From IMG/VR virus record IMGVR_UViG_3300021961_000339, positions 1-33,386 of that record: a stretch of 33,386 nt of DNA. One strand, 5' to 3'. A program made the position numbers and the translations under genes. Shown here piece by piece: positions 1-7,267 of this stretch (position 1 is its first letter; every line of letters starts with the position of its first letter). This DNA is from a virus. A model generated the notes under the pieces. It did no database searches and was not told the origin of the DNA. It worked only from the letters and a program-made list of their open reading frames with translations.

Positions 1-87
1 GACGCAGTTCGGAACCTTTTTGCCACCTTTAGTTTTCATGCCTACTTGGACGTAGCCGTCCCAGCAAGGGTTCGTATCTTTCGCCAT
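1..87 (-). CDS. NPCWDGY-motif small protein, 3' end outside window
   Basis: The first 29 codons are visible, starting ATG at 87 and running off the left edge with no stop. The peptide carries the motif NPCWDGY (residues 6-12), then VGMKTKGGKKVPNCV, a Lys/Gly-rich stretch ending in a second cysteine. From memory, this motif occurs in short proteins of many tailed phages and in the tails of some virion or protease-like proteins; its function is unknown. The start is set by the overlap with the upstream gene: TAATG shares one base at 87, so translation is probably coupled. The true length cannot be judged here. Confidence 0.75.
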   Translation of the reverse strand, partial: MAKDTNPCWDGYVQVGMKTKGGKKVPNCV

Positions 88-224
88 TACTTCTTACCTT
101 TCTTAGCGGACTTCTTAACCTTATTAGGAAGCTTTCCCTTAGGTGTTTTTTCTTCCCATTCCTTAGCCATCTCTGGATGCTTGGCGTACATGAACTTACG
201 CTGGGACTGGGACTTAAAAGGCAT
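87..224 (-). CDS. Small basic phage protein (45 aa, MPFKSQSQRKF type)
   Basis: A complete 45-codon gene of ATG 224 to TAA 87-89. The protein begins MPFKSQSQRKFMYAKHPEMA and ends in a Lys-rich tail (KVKKSAKKGKK), so it is strongly basic. Short proteins with this 'MPFKSxxQRrfmyAkHPe.A' start are common in phages, usually near structural or packaging genes, and have no known role; binding to nucleic acid or to the host is only a guess from charge. Both ends use TAATG overlaps (with the 97-aa gene at 224 and the NPCWDGY gene at 87), which supports it being a real translated gene despite its size. Confidence 0.8.
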   Translation of the reverse strand: MPFKSQSQRKFMYAKHPEMAKEWEEKTPKGKLPNKVKKSAKKGKK

Positions 225-517
225 TAGTCAGCAATCACCCTTGACCATAGAACAGCTACTGTGTTAGCAGCAGTTCCAGCTGCAGAAACAGCGTAAAGCT
301 TATCCCCAGCGTTTAGCCAAATTTGAGAGGATGTAGTTGACTTACTAACCTTTAGTCCAGTGTCAGTTCCACTAACAGCAACGGTAGAGTCCCCAATAAA
401 AATAGGGTTGTTGTCATCATTAAAGATTAAAACAGCAGTAGGTGGACACTTTTTTGGGATTTGACAGATAAGCGTAGGACTTGTTCCTACAGTAAAAACA
501 TCATGAACAACGGCCAT
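224..517 (-). CDS. Small structural-type protein (97 aa)
   Basis: A 97-residue protein with no recognised domain. It is rich in Ser, Thr, Ala and Val with alternating hydrophobics (TAVLIFNDDNNPIFIGDSTVAVSG), as expected for a beta-sandwich virion protein. The segment 'NNPIFIGDSTVAVSGTDTGLKV' resembles the small decoration or fibre-accessory proteins often encoded next to tail genes. The start is ATG 517 with an excellent Shine-Dalgarno (AGGAGG) about 4-5 bases upstream. It lies 8 bases after the 176-aa gene and its stop overlaps the next start as TAATG, so it belongs to the same operon. A role in the virion is inferred from composition and neighbours only. Confidence 0.7.
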   Translation of the reverse strand: MAVVHDVFTVGTSPTLICQIPKKCPPTAVLIFNDDNNPIFIGDSTVAVSGTDTGLKVSKSTTSSQIWLNAGDKLYAVSAAGTAANTVAVLWSRVIAD

Positions 518-525
518 GAATCCTC

Positions 526-1056
526 CTATTTAATATAACCAGCTAGGGCTAAGAACTGTGGGTCGTTGACCATTTCGTCAGCCATGACCTGCATACATTC
601 TACAACCAAGAGGGTGAATCTTTCAGCAACAATGCCAGCCTGTTGGATGTAGTAAGGGCGATAGACCTGGCCCTTCCATAGGATACGGCCACGAGCTTGT
701 AGGTCTGGGTTACCAATTACTCCTGGTGCAATCTTCTCTACGTCCTCAGCATTTAGAGTGAGGTGTAGAGAGTCAGCTCCGTAGTAACCGCGCTGGCTGT
801 TCTTTACGCCACCTTGTTTAATGACGGCTCTTACTACTGGCAAATCAAAGGGACCTCGCCAGATACGACCACCAGTAGCAGTAGATAGGTCTTGTCCTAC
901 ATCATAGATAGGGTCAACCACAGTAGCTACGGGGTCCCAGATAAACCATTTGGCGGTAGTTCCTACAGGACGCTTAAGGTCTGCGTCTACGCCTTCTAAT
1001 ACCTTATTGGTTTCAAAGTCTGCATCAAAGCGACCACCTGGTGCGTGAGCTCTCAA
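526..1056 (-). CDS. Probable head-tail joining/virion protein (176 aa)
   Basis: A 176-aa soluble protein with no motif I can name with certainty. It reads like a phage neck or head-tail joining protein: the middle has 'GRIWRGPFDLPVVRAVIKQGGVKNSQRGYYGADSLHLTL', then 'RGRILWKGQVYRPYYIQQAGIVAERFTLLVVECMQV', which is the type of beta-barrel pattern (report the coordinates, map to a physical quantity) seen in head-closure proteins. The start is TTG at 1056, overlapping the glycosyltransferase stop as TTGA. No ATG occurs until near the C-terminus, and the frame is open upstream into the previous gene, so the start is uncertain. It follows the fibre block rather than the head genes, which is an unusual place for a neck protein. 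Confidence 0.6.
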   Translation of the reverse strand: MRAHAPGGRFDADFETNKVLEGVDADLKRPVGTTAKWFIWDPVATVVDPIYDVGQDLSTATGGRIWRGPFDLPVVRAVIKQGGVKNSQRGYYGADSLHLTLNAEDVEKIAPGVIGNPDLQARGRILWKGQVYRPYYIQQAGIVAERFTLLVVECMQVMADEMVNDPQFLALAGYIK

Positions 1057-2114
1057 TCTTCTACCGCCTTCTTGTAGAGTTCTAGGTTACCGACTATTCG
1101 CTCATCTGTAGGGCTCAACTCTGCGGCTATGGTTCCATATTCAAGGGCCATCTTCTTTTCACCTAACCAAAACGCACATACAGCAGCTAGGTCGTAGGGC
1201 TGTGCTCCCCAGGCAAATGCCTCATTTAAATAGTCCATACTTTTGTTTTTAATATTAACTGCCTTCTTAGCCCACATGTAGCACTCTTCAATACGGCCCT
1301 TGTCATAGTGATACTGTGCCAGCTCTACATACGCCTCTCGTTTAGCAGGTTCTTCTTGAACAGCAAGCTTCCACCACTTAAGCTTCTCTGCTTCATCTGT
1401 AGAGCACTTGGCTATGTAGCGCATAGAAGATGCTCGTTCAGCTTTCCATACCGCTTTAGGCAAAGATAGATGGCGTTTGAACTGAACCAACGCTTCTTCA
1501 ATCTGTCCGTGAAAGAAAAGCTCACGAGCATAGTAGTAAGCATTACGGTCGTTGTGTGGGTCTTCTTCTATAGATAACTTAAGCAATGGAAGGTACTGTC
1601 CGCGAGACTTAGTGTCATCTGCCTTGTGCCATAGGCCTAGCTTTGACCAATACTCTTTCTCAACAAGGCGGTCTGTATAGAGGCACTCGTGTACAGGATG
1701 TAGCCAGCGGTACCCATGGCGTGCATGAATCTTGTCGCCAGCAAAAGTAAGACCAGGGCTACCATCTGGATTGAAGTTCCACGTGTAGTCATACCGTATA
1801 CGTGTAGTTCCTTTGGGTGCCTTTTCCATTTCATCACGCCAACCAGGTGCCAGCACTTCATCCATATCTAATGAGATGCAATAGTCAATGTCGTCTGGCA
1901 ATAGGGCAAGGGCCGCATTGCGAGCATCATCAAAGCGCCATGGTCGTACACTGATTACGTGAACATTAATGCCAAGCGCTAAGGCTTTCTCTACGGTTCC
2001 ATCCGCGGAACCAGTGTCAGCAATCATTAGGTAGTCCGCGTCTTTTGCGGATTCATACCAGCGTTCTACAAACTGTGCTTCATTTAATGCGATGGTGTAT
2101 ACGGCTATTTTCAT
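1053..2114 (-). CDS. Family 2 glycosyltransferase with TPR-like C-terminus
   Basis: A 353-aa cytoplasmic enzyme expected to move a sugar from a nucleotide donor to an unknown acceptor. The GT-A fold is visible in residues 1-100: the N-terminal strand MKIAVYTIALNEAQFVERW, DTGSADGT at 33-40, FDDARNAAL at 61-69 and the metal-binding D-x-D in LDMDEVL (D83, D85). Residues about 185-350 form helical repeats with the TPR flavour (YYYARELFFHGQIEEAL, AYVELAQYHYDKGRIEECYMWAKKAV). This GT2-TPR architecture is the SunS/beta4-glucosyltransferase-like group that includes peptide glycosyltransferases. ATG 2114 has AAGGAT 11 bases upstream. A terminator separates it from the preceding gene, while its stop overlaps the next gene, so it may have its own expression level. 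The target could be a virion protein or a host surface glycan. Confidence 0.85.
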   Translation of the reverse strand: MKIAVYTIALNEAQFVERWYESAKDADYLMIADTGSADGTVEKALALGINVHVISVRPWRFDDARNAALALLPDDIDYCISLDMDEVLAPGWRDEMEKAPKGTTRIRYDYTWNFNPDGSPGLTFAGDKIHARHGYRWLHPVHECLYTDRLVEKEYWSKLGLWHKADDTKSRGQYLPLLKLSIEEDPHNDRNAYYYARELFFHGQIEEALVQFKRHLSLPKAVWKAERASSMRYIAKCSTDEAEKLKWWKLAVQEEPAKREAYVELAQYHYDKGRIEECYMWAKKAVNIKNKSMDYLNEAFAWGAQPYDLAAVCAFWLGEKKMALEYGTIAAELSPTDERIVGNLELYKKAVED

Positions 2115-2141
2115 AGGTAAATTGTATCCTTAAATAGAAAA

Positions 2142-2172
2142 GCCCCGCCAGTCCCGTAGGACGGCGGGGAGC
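2142..2172 (-). terminator. Rho-independent terminator before the glycosyltransferase
   Basis: A strong hairpin: CCCCGCC at 2143-2149 pairs with GGCGGGG at 2163-2169, with four more pairs above a one-base bulge and a CGTA loop. Read on the minus strand the stem is followed by CTTTTCTATTT, a good U-tract. It sits between the 127-aa structural gene and the glycosyltransferase, so it should end or reduce transcription coming from the fibre genes. Confidence 0.85.
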
Positions 2173-2187
2173 TATTTCTAATCTATA

Positions 2188-2571
2188 TTAAGCTACGGTT
2201 GCAAACTCAAGACGTCCGAAGATAGTAACTCCGCCGTCTGGTGAATAGAAGTTTAGAACTGAGGCTGCAGTGCCAGATGCGATGGTAGGGGCTGAACCGC
2301 CGTCCCATGTCACACCGTTAAAGGCTACTGCGTTAGCGCCACGGTTGCGTACTTCTACCTGCCAACGAGTTCCATAACCTGATGGAACACCTGTCCAGTT
2401 TACAGTTACTGCACCAACCAAGTTAGTGATTCGGATGAAGGAACCATTAGTTGGGTTGATAGTAAGTGTGCCTGTTGCAGCTGAGAAGTTCTGAAGACGT
2501 CCTGTGACGCCTACGTTGATGTAAGCATCGTTAGACTGAGCCAACACTGTTGGCTGTGAAGAAATGGCCAT
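2188..2571 (-). CDS. Fibre-associated structural protein (127 aa)
   Basis: A 127-aa protein rich in Ala, Thr, Gly and Asn with short alternating strands. The pattern 'GTLTINPTNGSFIRITNLVGAVTVNWTG' and 'RWQVEVRNRGANAVAFNGVTWDGGSAPT' is typical of the beta-structured C-terminal domains of phage fibres, where a 'NGVTWDGGSAPTI' motif is frequent. The last segment, 'VLNFYSPDGGVTIFGRLE', fits this too. ATG 2571 overlaps the stop of the 91-aa gene as TAATG. It is the last gene before the terminator at 2142-2172, so it closes the fibre operon. It could be a separately made receptor-binding tip or a decoration protein. Confidence 0.7.
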   Translation of the reverse strand: MAISSQPTVLAQSNDAYINVGVTGRLQNFSAATGTLTINPTNGSFIRITNLVGAVTVNWTGVPSGYGTRWQVEVRNRGANAVAFNGVTWDGGSAPTIASGTAASVLNFYSPDGGVTIFGRLEFATVA

Positions 2572-2846
2572 TACTTATCGTCCTCTTCTTCCTCTTCGTC
2601 TGCAGGAGCTTCAAGCTCTGCTGTTCCTTCAAATCCAACACCGTTCCAAAGAGCTTTAGCAGCTTCTGGGACCCCAGGAGGGCACCAAACACCGTTTACT
2701 CGCTCCCAGTCACGTGCTGGTTCTGGGTTAAGACCGTCAATCTGAACTACTTCAAAAAGCAGTGCCAGAGGACCTAGAGCGTCTTCGCTCTCTGCAACCT
2801 GAACCTGAGTGATTAGGTCGCCGTCTACTAGTGCGTATTTAGCCAT
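2571..2846 (-). CDS. Fibre accessory protein (91 aa, acidic tail)
   Basis: A 91-aa protein beginning MAKYALVDGDLITQVQVAE, with a central 'DWERVNGVWCPPGVP' and ending in a run of Glu and Asp. The pattern 'some hydrophobic strand, then W-x-x-V-N-G-V-W-x-P-P' is close to the C-terminal motif of the 82-aa gene at 27342 (PGWTWDGNTFNPP) and to small proteins encoded beside phage fibres, some of which act in fibre assembly. Function is inferred from this likeness. ATG 2846 has a perfect AGGAGG upstream, and the stop overlaps the next gene as TAATG. Confidence 0.7.
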   Translation of the reverse strand: MAKYALVDGDLITQVQVAESEDALGPLALLFEVVQIDGLNPEPARDWERVNGVWCPPGVPEAAKALWNGVGFEGTAELEAPADEEEEEDDK

Positions 2847-2856
2847 TCATTTCCTC

Positions 2857-5800
2857 CTAGAGTACTGCCTTGTCGAACCAACGAACCATAGCATAGCCAT
2901 CTGCGCCGTTTCCACCGAAGGACTGGTAGCCGTAGTACTGGCAACCACCGAGGTCAACGTCAACAACGTCGCCAGCATCCATGTATAGGAACTCCCATGT
3001 TACATCAAAGTAGGCAGCGTTTTCTGGAGCTACAAGAGTCTGCCAGTAACCAGATGTAGCACCTGAAGCGCCTAGGAAGGTTACGGTGTTAGTTCCTGAG
3101 AACTGGATATCAAATGTAGGGCGGTCTTCACGAATAATGACGTTGCGGTCATTCTTCCAACGAACTGTTGGACGTACGCGCTTTGGTAGACCTGTGAACT
3201 GTGCTGATGTAACACCGCCAGGAGCAGTTGTTAGACGAGCAGCAACACCAGGGAATACTAGTGCGATACGTGGAAGGATTGGGAAGGACTGCCATGAAGT
3301 TGTAATCTTTGCATTACCTGTGTCCTGGATGGTTGTACGTAGAACGTTAGAACCATAGAAACCAGCCTGTGCTGAGATAACAATGTTTGCGTTATATACA
3401 GGGTTCCACTTGAAGAACTCAGATGTAATCGCTTCGTAGTTAACCGCTGCGTTTGCAGAGTTGTGTGTGATAAGAGTGTTTGGTGTGTTAGTCCAGTTAG
3501 AACCACCACCACCGCCACCTGCACCAGTGTTAGCAACAGCGTCAAGACCACGTGCGTAGTAATCAGCTGTGGTTGATGCCTGAGTTACCAAGAATGTTGG
3601 AGCACCCTTACCGCCACCGTTCTGGCCAATGCCAGGAAGTGACTGTGTAATTGAGTTAGAGGCTGACCAACCAGCACCGCCACCGCCACCAGCAACTGGT
3701 AGTCCAAGTGGAGAGCCTGAGTTCAAGCCGTTTAGGAGAACGCCAGGTCCGCCCTTACCAGCTTCGCCCATTGGGTGGGAGTTGTTTGTACCAGAGTTCC
3801 AAATTGCGTATCCACCTTGGTGACCACGCATTGGCCAAATCTGCTGTGAACCTCCACCAGTTGTGCGGAAACCGTCAATTGAGTTACCGCCAGAAACACC
3901 GATGCCGTATAGGCGAGCAGTTTCACCAGCACCACCAGCACCTGCGCCACCACCTGCAAGGGTAGTAGTAGTGCTTGAGTTGTTGGCTGCGTGTCCACCG
4001 TTGTTACCACCGATGAGACCATACTGCCAGTGTGTAGAGTTGGTGTTAAATGTTCCACCACCTCCACCACCTTCTGCAGCAAGAGTGCCGAGAGATGAAA
4101 TGATTGGTGTCAAACCTGCTTGACCAGCATAGAAGAAGTTGACGTTATCAACCTTCTTGTATGTAGTAGCTACTGCTGCAGGCTCTAGCTGTGGAGCAAG
4201 GATGTGATGTTCAATTGCTGTACCTGTGGCGCTTTGTGCACCTTCAAGTACCATAACACCAAACTTAGCCCAACGTGCGTTAACAGGTGAGCTTGCACCG
4301 TTTACTACCACACGTACTGGGTATGTAACTGCTGGCATCTGCTGTGTTGATGTTGCAACACCAGAGCTTGGCAAGAATACGTTGTTACCTTCAGTGCGAA
4401 GTACTGAGTTGAAGTCTGCATCGAAGTACTCGATGAAACCACGAACTGGGCGGTATGAGTTAGAGGTACCAGTTGCTACAACGAATGCAGAACCTGAGTA
4501 CTGAGTGCTTGGGTTAACACGTACAAAGCGGTGTGAAGTTTCAAGGTTTGCACCAGCCGCAGAGTTAGTCTGCATAAGCATTGACTGAGCCTCACGGTAG
4601 ATAGGTGGACGCCATGTAGTAGTTGAGTTACCAACTTCAAGCTGTAGGTTGTCAATCCAGTAGTTTACAGAACCCTGCTGGAACAGGATAACTGGGTGAA
4701 CGAACTGAGGTGTTGAACCAAATGCATATGTACCGTTAGCAAGAGCAGATGCAATTGTAGGTGTGGTGAATGTCGCTGAAAGACGGCGCCATCCAGTCTG
4801 ACCAACAGTAACGTTAGAACCAAGCATCTGAACACCAGCTGGGTTAGCAAAGTTAACTGTGCTATCAGTAAGTGTTGCGTTAGTTGTCTTGTTGATGCTT
4901 ACAGTAGTTCCGACTACGTTAGACACGATAGTGTCTGACTGAATACCAGAACCAGTAATAGCCATACCAATCAAGATACCTGTTGAATCAGCAACTGTGA
5001 TTGTGGTAGCTCCGTTAGCCGCATTAGCAGTGGTTGTGTACGCTCCACCGTAGTTGGTTAGAGTTGCTGGGATACCTTGACGTACGAAGAATCCGTTAGC
5101 TGTACCAGCATCAATTGAGTCAGTTGTACCTGAGTTAGAGCCGTTCAAGTAGTTAGTGCTTGAGATGGCGTTACGAGAGGCACCAGCAGAACGTAGCTGG
5201 AATAGAATTGGTGTAGATGTGCTGATGTTTACGTTTGTAGAAATGTAAGCAGAGAATGTATAGGTAGCACCTGGGATGTAAGGAACGCCCTGTGTACCAG
5301 CAGATGTCTGTGTACCGTTAGATGTTGTAGTTGAGTTCATTGATGAGAACTGAACCCATGTAGGTGCACCACCTGATGTTGAAGAGCTTGTACCGCAAAT
5401 TAAACCGTTAATACCAAAAGCTCCTGAGTAGGAGATAGTAGCTGTAGCGGTTCCAGCAGAGGTTGCTGCCTGAGAAATTGTGATTGTAGTTGGGCTATCA
5501 ACGCTAAGAACAACAGTTCCTGAAGCAAAAGCGTTACCTGTAATGTACATATTTGGATATACATCGTTAGTATTATTCAAGGTTACGGCTGTAGAGCTTA
5601 GTGCAGTGGTTGCAGTCTTAGTGTATCCGCCAACCATTTCTGGAAGCTTGGTAGGAACACCTGCGTTGTTGATAGCAAAGGTTGAAAGCGCTGTACCGTA
5701 CTGACGAATCAAGTTACCTGAAAGTACCGCAGCGTCTTCTAGCTGAGATACGTTAGGCTGCAAGATGTTGTTAGATAGGTTTCTAAAGTATGGTGAACCT

Positions 5801-6522
5801 GCAGTGTTACCTGTCTGTGGGTTAGTAAAGATGTCGGAAGCTGCAGATGAGATGTTATTGAAGAATACGTTAGAAGGACGTACCAAAGACTCACCCTGTG
5901 AGAAGCCAATTACAGATGCAACTGTTGCTGTGTTAGCTACGTTTAAGCTAACTACGTTGCCAGAGATACCTGCAATACGTGCGTTAGTACCGATGTTAGT
6001 ACCTGTTACACGCTGACCAACTGTTAGTCCAGCAGCATTTGGGTATACGGTAATAGAAGACTGACCAGAGATACCTGTTGCTGAACGATAGAATGTGGCT
6101 GAATCCCATGACTGGACGCTATAGTCAAAGTCTGAGTTTACAAGAAGGTTAGCAATAGAAATGTTACCAAAAATAGTTGCAGAACCATTACCACCTGGAA
6201 GAGTGTTTACTGTGTCAGTTGCACCGTTGATTGCACCCTGACCACCCTGACCACCTGCACCAACTGTTACGTTGTAGGTTGTTCCTGGTGTTACTGCAAG
6301 GTTCTTAACGATTACCTGACCACCAGCGCCACCGCCGCCAGCTACGTTCTGTGAACCACCGCCGCCACCACCGCCGCCGCCAACGAGGACGACTTGAGCG
6401 TAGGTCACACCAGCAGGAGCAGTCCAGGTACCACTGGCTGTAAAGGTGGCCTCATTGACAAACAAACGACCCGAATTGTCATTCGGGAAGACGATAAAGT
6501 CTTTACTTGAGGATATTGCCAT
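2857..6522 (-). CDS. Giant glycine-rich fibre/adhesin (1221 aa)
   Basis: A 1221-aa virion protein, most likely a fibre or adhesin that touches the host. Residues about 25-120 hold a glycine-rich adhesin module: 'GTWTAPAGVT' then a run of nine glycines, GGGGAGGQ, 'VTPGTTYNVTVGAGGQGG'. The module appears to break at about residue 120 and resume at about 800-1010 with more polyglycine (AAEGGGGGG, GGGAGAGGAG). Between them lie Thr/Ser-rich repeated beta modules of the type 'T-G-I-x-x-G-M-x-I-T-G-x-G-I' and a carbohydrate-binding-like segment ending LEVGNSTTTWRPP near residue 630. The last 200 residues (FDVTWEFLYMDAGDVVDVDLGG) are probably the tip. Polyglycine domains of this kind are known from T-even gp38 adhesins. 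ATG 6522 has AAGGAC upstream. No frameshift seen. Confidence 0.85.
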   Translation of the reverse strand: MAISSSKDFIVFPNDNSGRLFVNEATFTASGTWTAPAGVTYAQVVLVGGGGGGGGGSQNVAGGGGAGGQVIVKNLAVTPGTTYNVTVGAGGQGGQGAINGATDTVNTLPGGNGSATIFGNISIANLLVNSDFDYSVQSWDSATFYRSATGISGQSSITVYPNAAGLTVGQRVTGTNIGTNARIAGISGNVVSLNVANTATVASVIGFSQGESLVRPSNVFFNNISSAASDIFTNPQTGNTAGSPYFRNLSNNILQPNVSQLEDAAVLSGNLIRQYGTALSTFAINNAGVPTKLPEMVGGYTKTATTALSSTAVTLNNTNDVYPNMYITGNAFASGTVVLSVDSPTTITISQAATSAGTATATISYSGAFGINGLICGTSSSTSGGAPTWVQFSSMNSTTTSNGTQTSAGTQGVPYIPGATYTFSAYISTNVNISTSTPILFQLRSAGASRNAISSTNYLNGSNSGTTDSIDAGTANGFFVRQGIPATLTNYGGAYTTTANAANGATTITVADSTGILIGMAITGSGIQSDTIVSNVVGTTVSINKTTNATLTDSTVNFANPAGVQMLGSNVTVGQTGWRRLSATFTTPTIASALANGTYAFGSTPQFVHPVILFQQGSVNYWIDNLQLEVGNSTTTWRPPIYREAQSMLMQTNSAAGANLETSHRFVRVNPSTQYSGSAFVVATGTSNSYRPVRGFIEYFDADFNSVLRTEGNNVFLPSSGVATSTQQMPAVTYPVRVVVNGASSPVNARWAKFGVMVLEGAQSATGTAIEHHILAPQLEPAAVATTYKKVDNVNFFYAGQAGLTPIISSLGTLAAEGGGGGGTFNTNSTHWQYGLIGGNNGGHAANNSSTTTTLAGGGAGAGGAGETARLYGIGVSGGNSIDGFRTTGGGSQQIWPMRGHQGGYAIWNSGTNNSHPMGEAGKGGPGVLLNGLNSGSPLGLPVAGGGGGAGWSASNSITQSLPGIGQNGGGKGAPTFLVTQASTTADYYARGLDAVANTGAGGGGGGSNWTNTPNTLITHNSANAAVNYEAITSEFFKWNPVYNANIVISAQAGFYGSNVLRTTIQDTGNAKITTSWQSFPILPRIALVFPGVAARLTTAPGGVTSAQFTGLPKRVRPTVRWKNDRNVIIREDRPTFDIQFSGTNTVTFLGASGATSGYWQTLVAPENAAYFDVTWEFLYMDAGDVVDVDLGGCQYYGYQSFGGNGADGYAMVRWFDKAVL

Positions 6523-6549
6523 TTATAGTTACCTGTCCTTTTCCTGTTA

Positions 6550-6855
6550 TTAAGAAATCAATACGCCTGAAATCAATACGTCTACAGCAGACGCAACGTC
6601 TGCGGTAACGGCGATTGTTTCAGTTGCATTTAAAACTACGCGGGCATCAAAATTTACAGTTCCATTTGCAGGAACTTGAAGACCTGAGCAGAACGCAAAA
6701 CCACCAGTTGTTACTGTGACGGTTCGGGTTGCTGCAGTCTTGTTAGCAAGAACTACATTTGTTACAATTGCAGTGTTACTTGCAGGAACCGCATACGCAG
6801 AAGCATCCGTGGTTCCAGCAGTAAGTGCTCTAAAACGTGTTACTGTTGTTGGCAT
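6550..6855 (-). CDS. Small beta-rich structural protein (101 aa)
   Basis: A 101-aa protein with a repeated hydrophobic/Thr pattern (AIVTNVVLANKTAATRTVTVTTGGF, VPANGTVNFDARVVLNATETIAV), typical of a single beta-sandwich virion domain. A conserved feature is 'LQVPANGTVNFD...VLNATETI', which recurs in phage proteins that decorate the capsid or cap a fibre. ATG 6855 overlaps the stop of the upstream 112-aa gene as TAATG. It precedes the giant glycine-rich fibre. I cannot assign a more exact role. Confidence 0.7.
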   Translation of the reverse strand: MPTTVTRFRALTAGTTDASAYAVPASNTAIVTNVVLANKTAATRTVTVTTGGFAFCSGLQVPANGTVNFDARVVLNATETIAVTADVASAVDVLISGVLIS

Positions 6856-7193
6856 TAGTCGAGTACTCCCATATACGCTAGTACGGTTAGGTTGGAGGCC
6901 TCTGCCGCGATAGCAGCGACCTTATTATTTCCCGCAGTGTTTACCGCAGAAACTTGTGTTGTGCCTGCGGTGTTAACAGCAGTGACCTGTGTTGTACCAG
7001 CAGTTGTGATTGCTGTTACGCGGTCAGCGGTTGCAGCAACAATGTCATTGACGCCCAGAAGGGTGCCCATAGTCTCAAGTGCTTTAGCAACATAGATTAG
7101 GTCTTGAGCAGTATACGTACTAGCGTTTAGGCTAGAAGTAATCTCCGACTTAACCGCATCAATCTGCGTACTAAGCGATGTATAGTCTGGCAT
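6855..7193 (-). CDS. Coiled-coil structural protein with hendecad repeats (112 aa)
   Basis: A 112-aa protein that looks like a helical stalk. Residues 1-60 are helical (QIDAVKSEITSSLNASTYTAQDLIYVAKALETMG). Residues 61-93 hold three near-identical 11-residue repeats of the form A-[IV]-[TN]-T-A-G-[TN]-[TN]-[QK]-V-x, a hendecad that suits a right-handed trimeric coiled coil. The end is LTVLAYMGVLD. Such repeats are common in short fibre shafts. ATG 7193 has AAGGTAGG about 8 bases upstream, and the stop is shared with the next start (TAATG at 6855). Probably assembles with the fibres on either side. Confidence 0.7.
   Translation of the reverse strand: MPDYTSLSTQIDAVKSEITSSLNASTYTAQDLIYVAKALETMGTLLGVNDIVAATADRVTAITTAGTTQVTAVNTAGTTQVSAVNTAGNNKVAAIAAEASNLTVLAYMGVLD
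6915..7013 (-). repeat. Three 33-bp imperfect tandem repeats
   Basis: Three tandem 33-base units encode the three hendecads of the 112-aa protein (residues 61-93). The units differ mainly at third positions, which suggests they are old and kept by selection on the protein, not a recent slippage event. Confidence 0.65.
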
Positions 7194-7267
7194 GGGGTTT
7201 TACCTACCTTCCGAGGTTATTAAAAGTATAGCGTCTTTAAAAATATGGACATCGTAAACAGGGGACA

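Noticed and set aside
7194-7267. Promoter before the 112-aa gene (TATACT on the minus strand)
   Set aside because: A -10-like box is present but no -35-like box lies at 16-18 bases and the CCTGAC motif is not correctly spaced.
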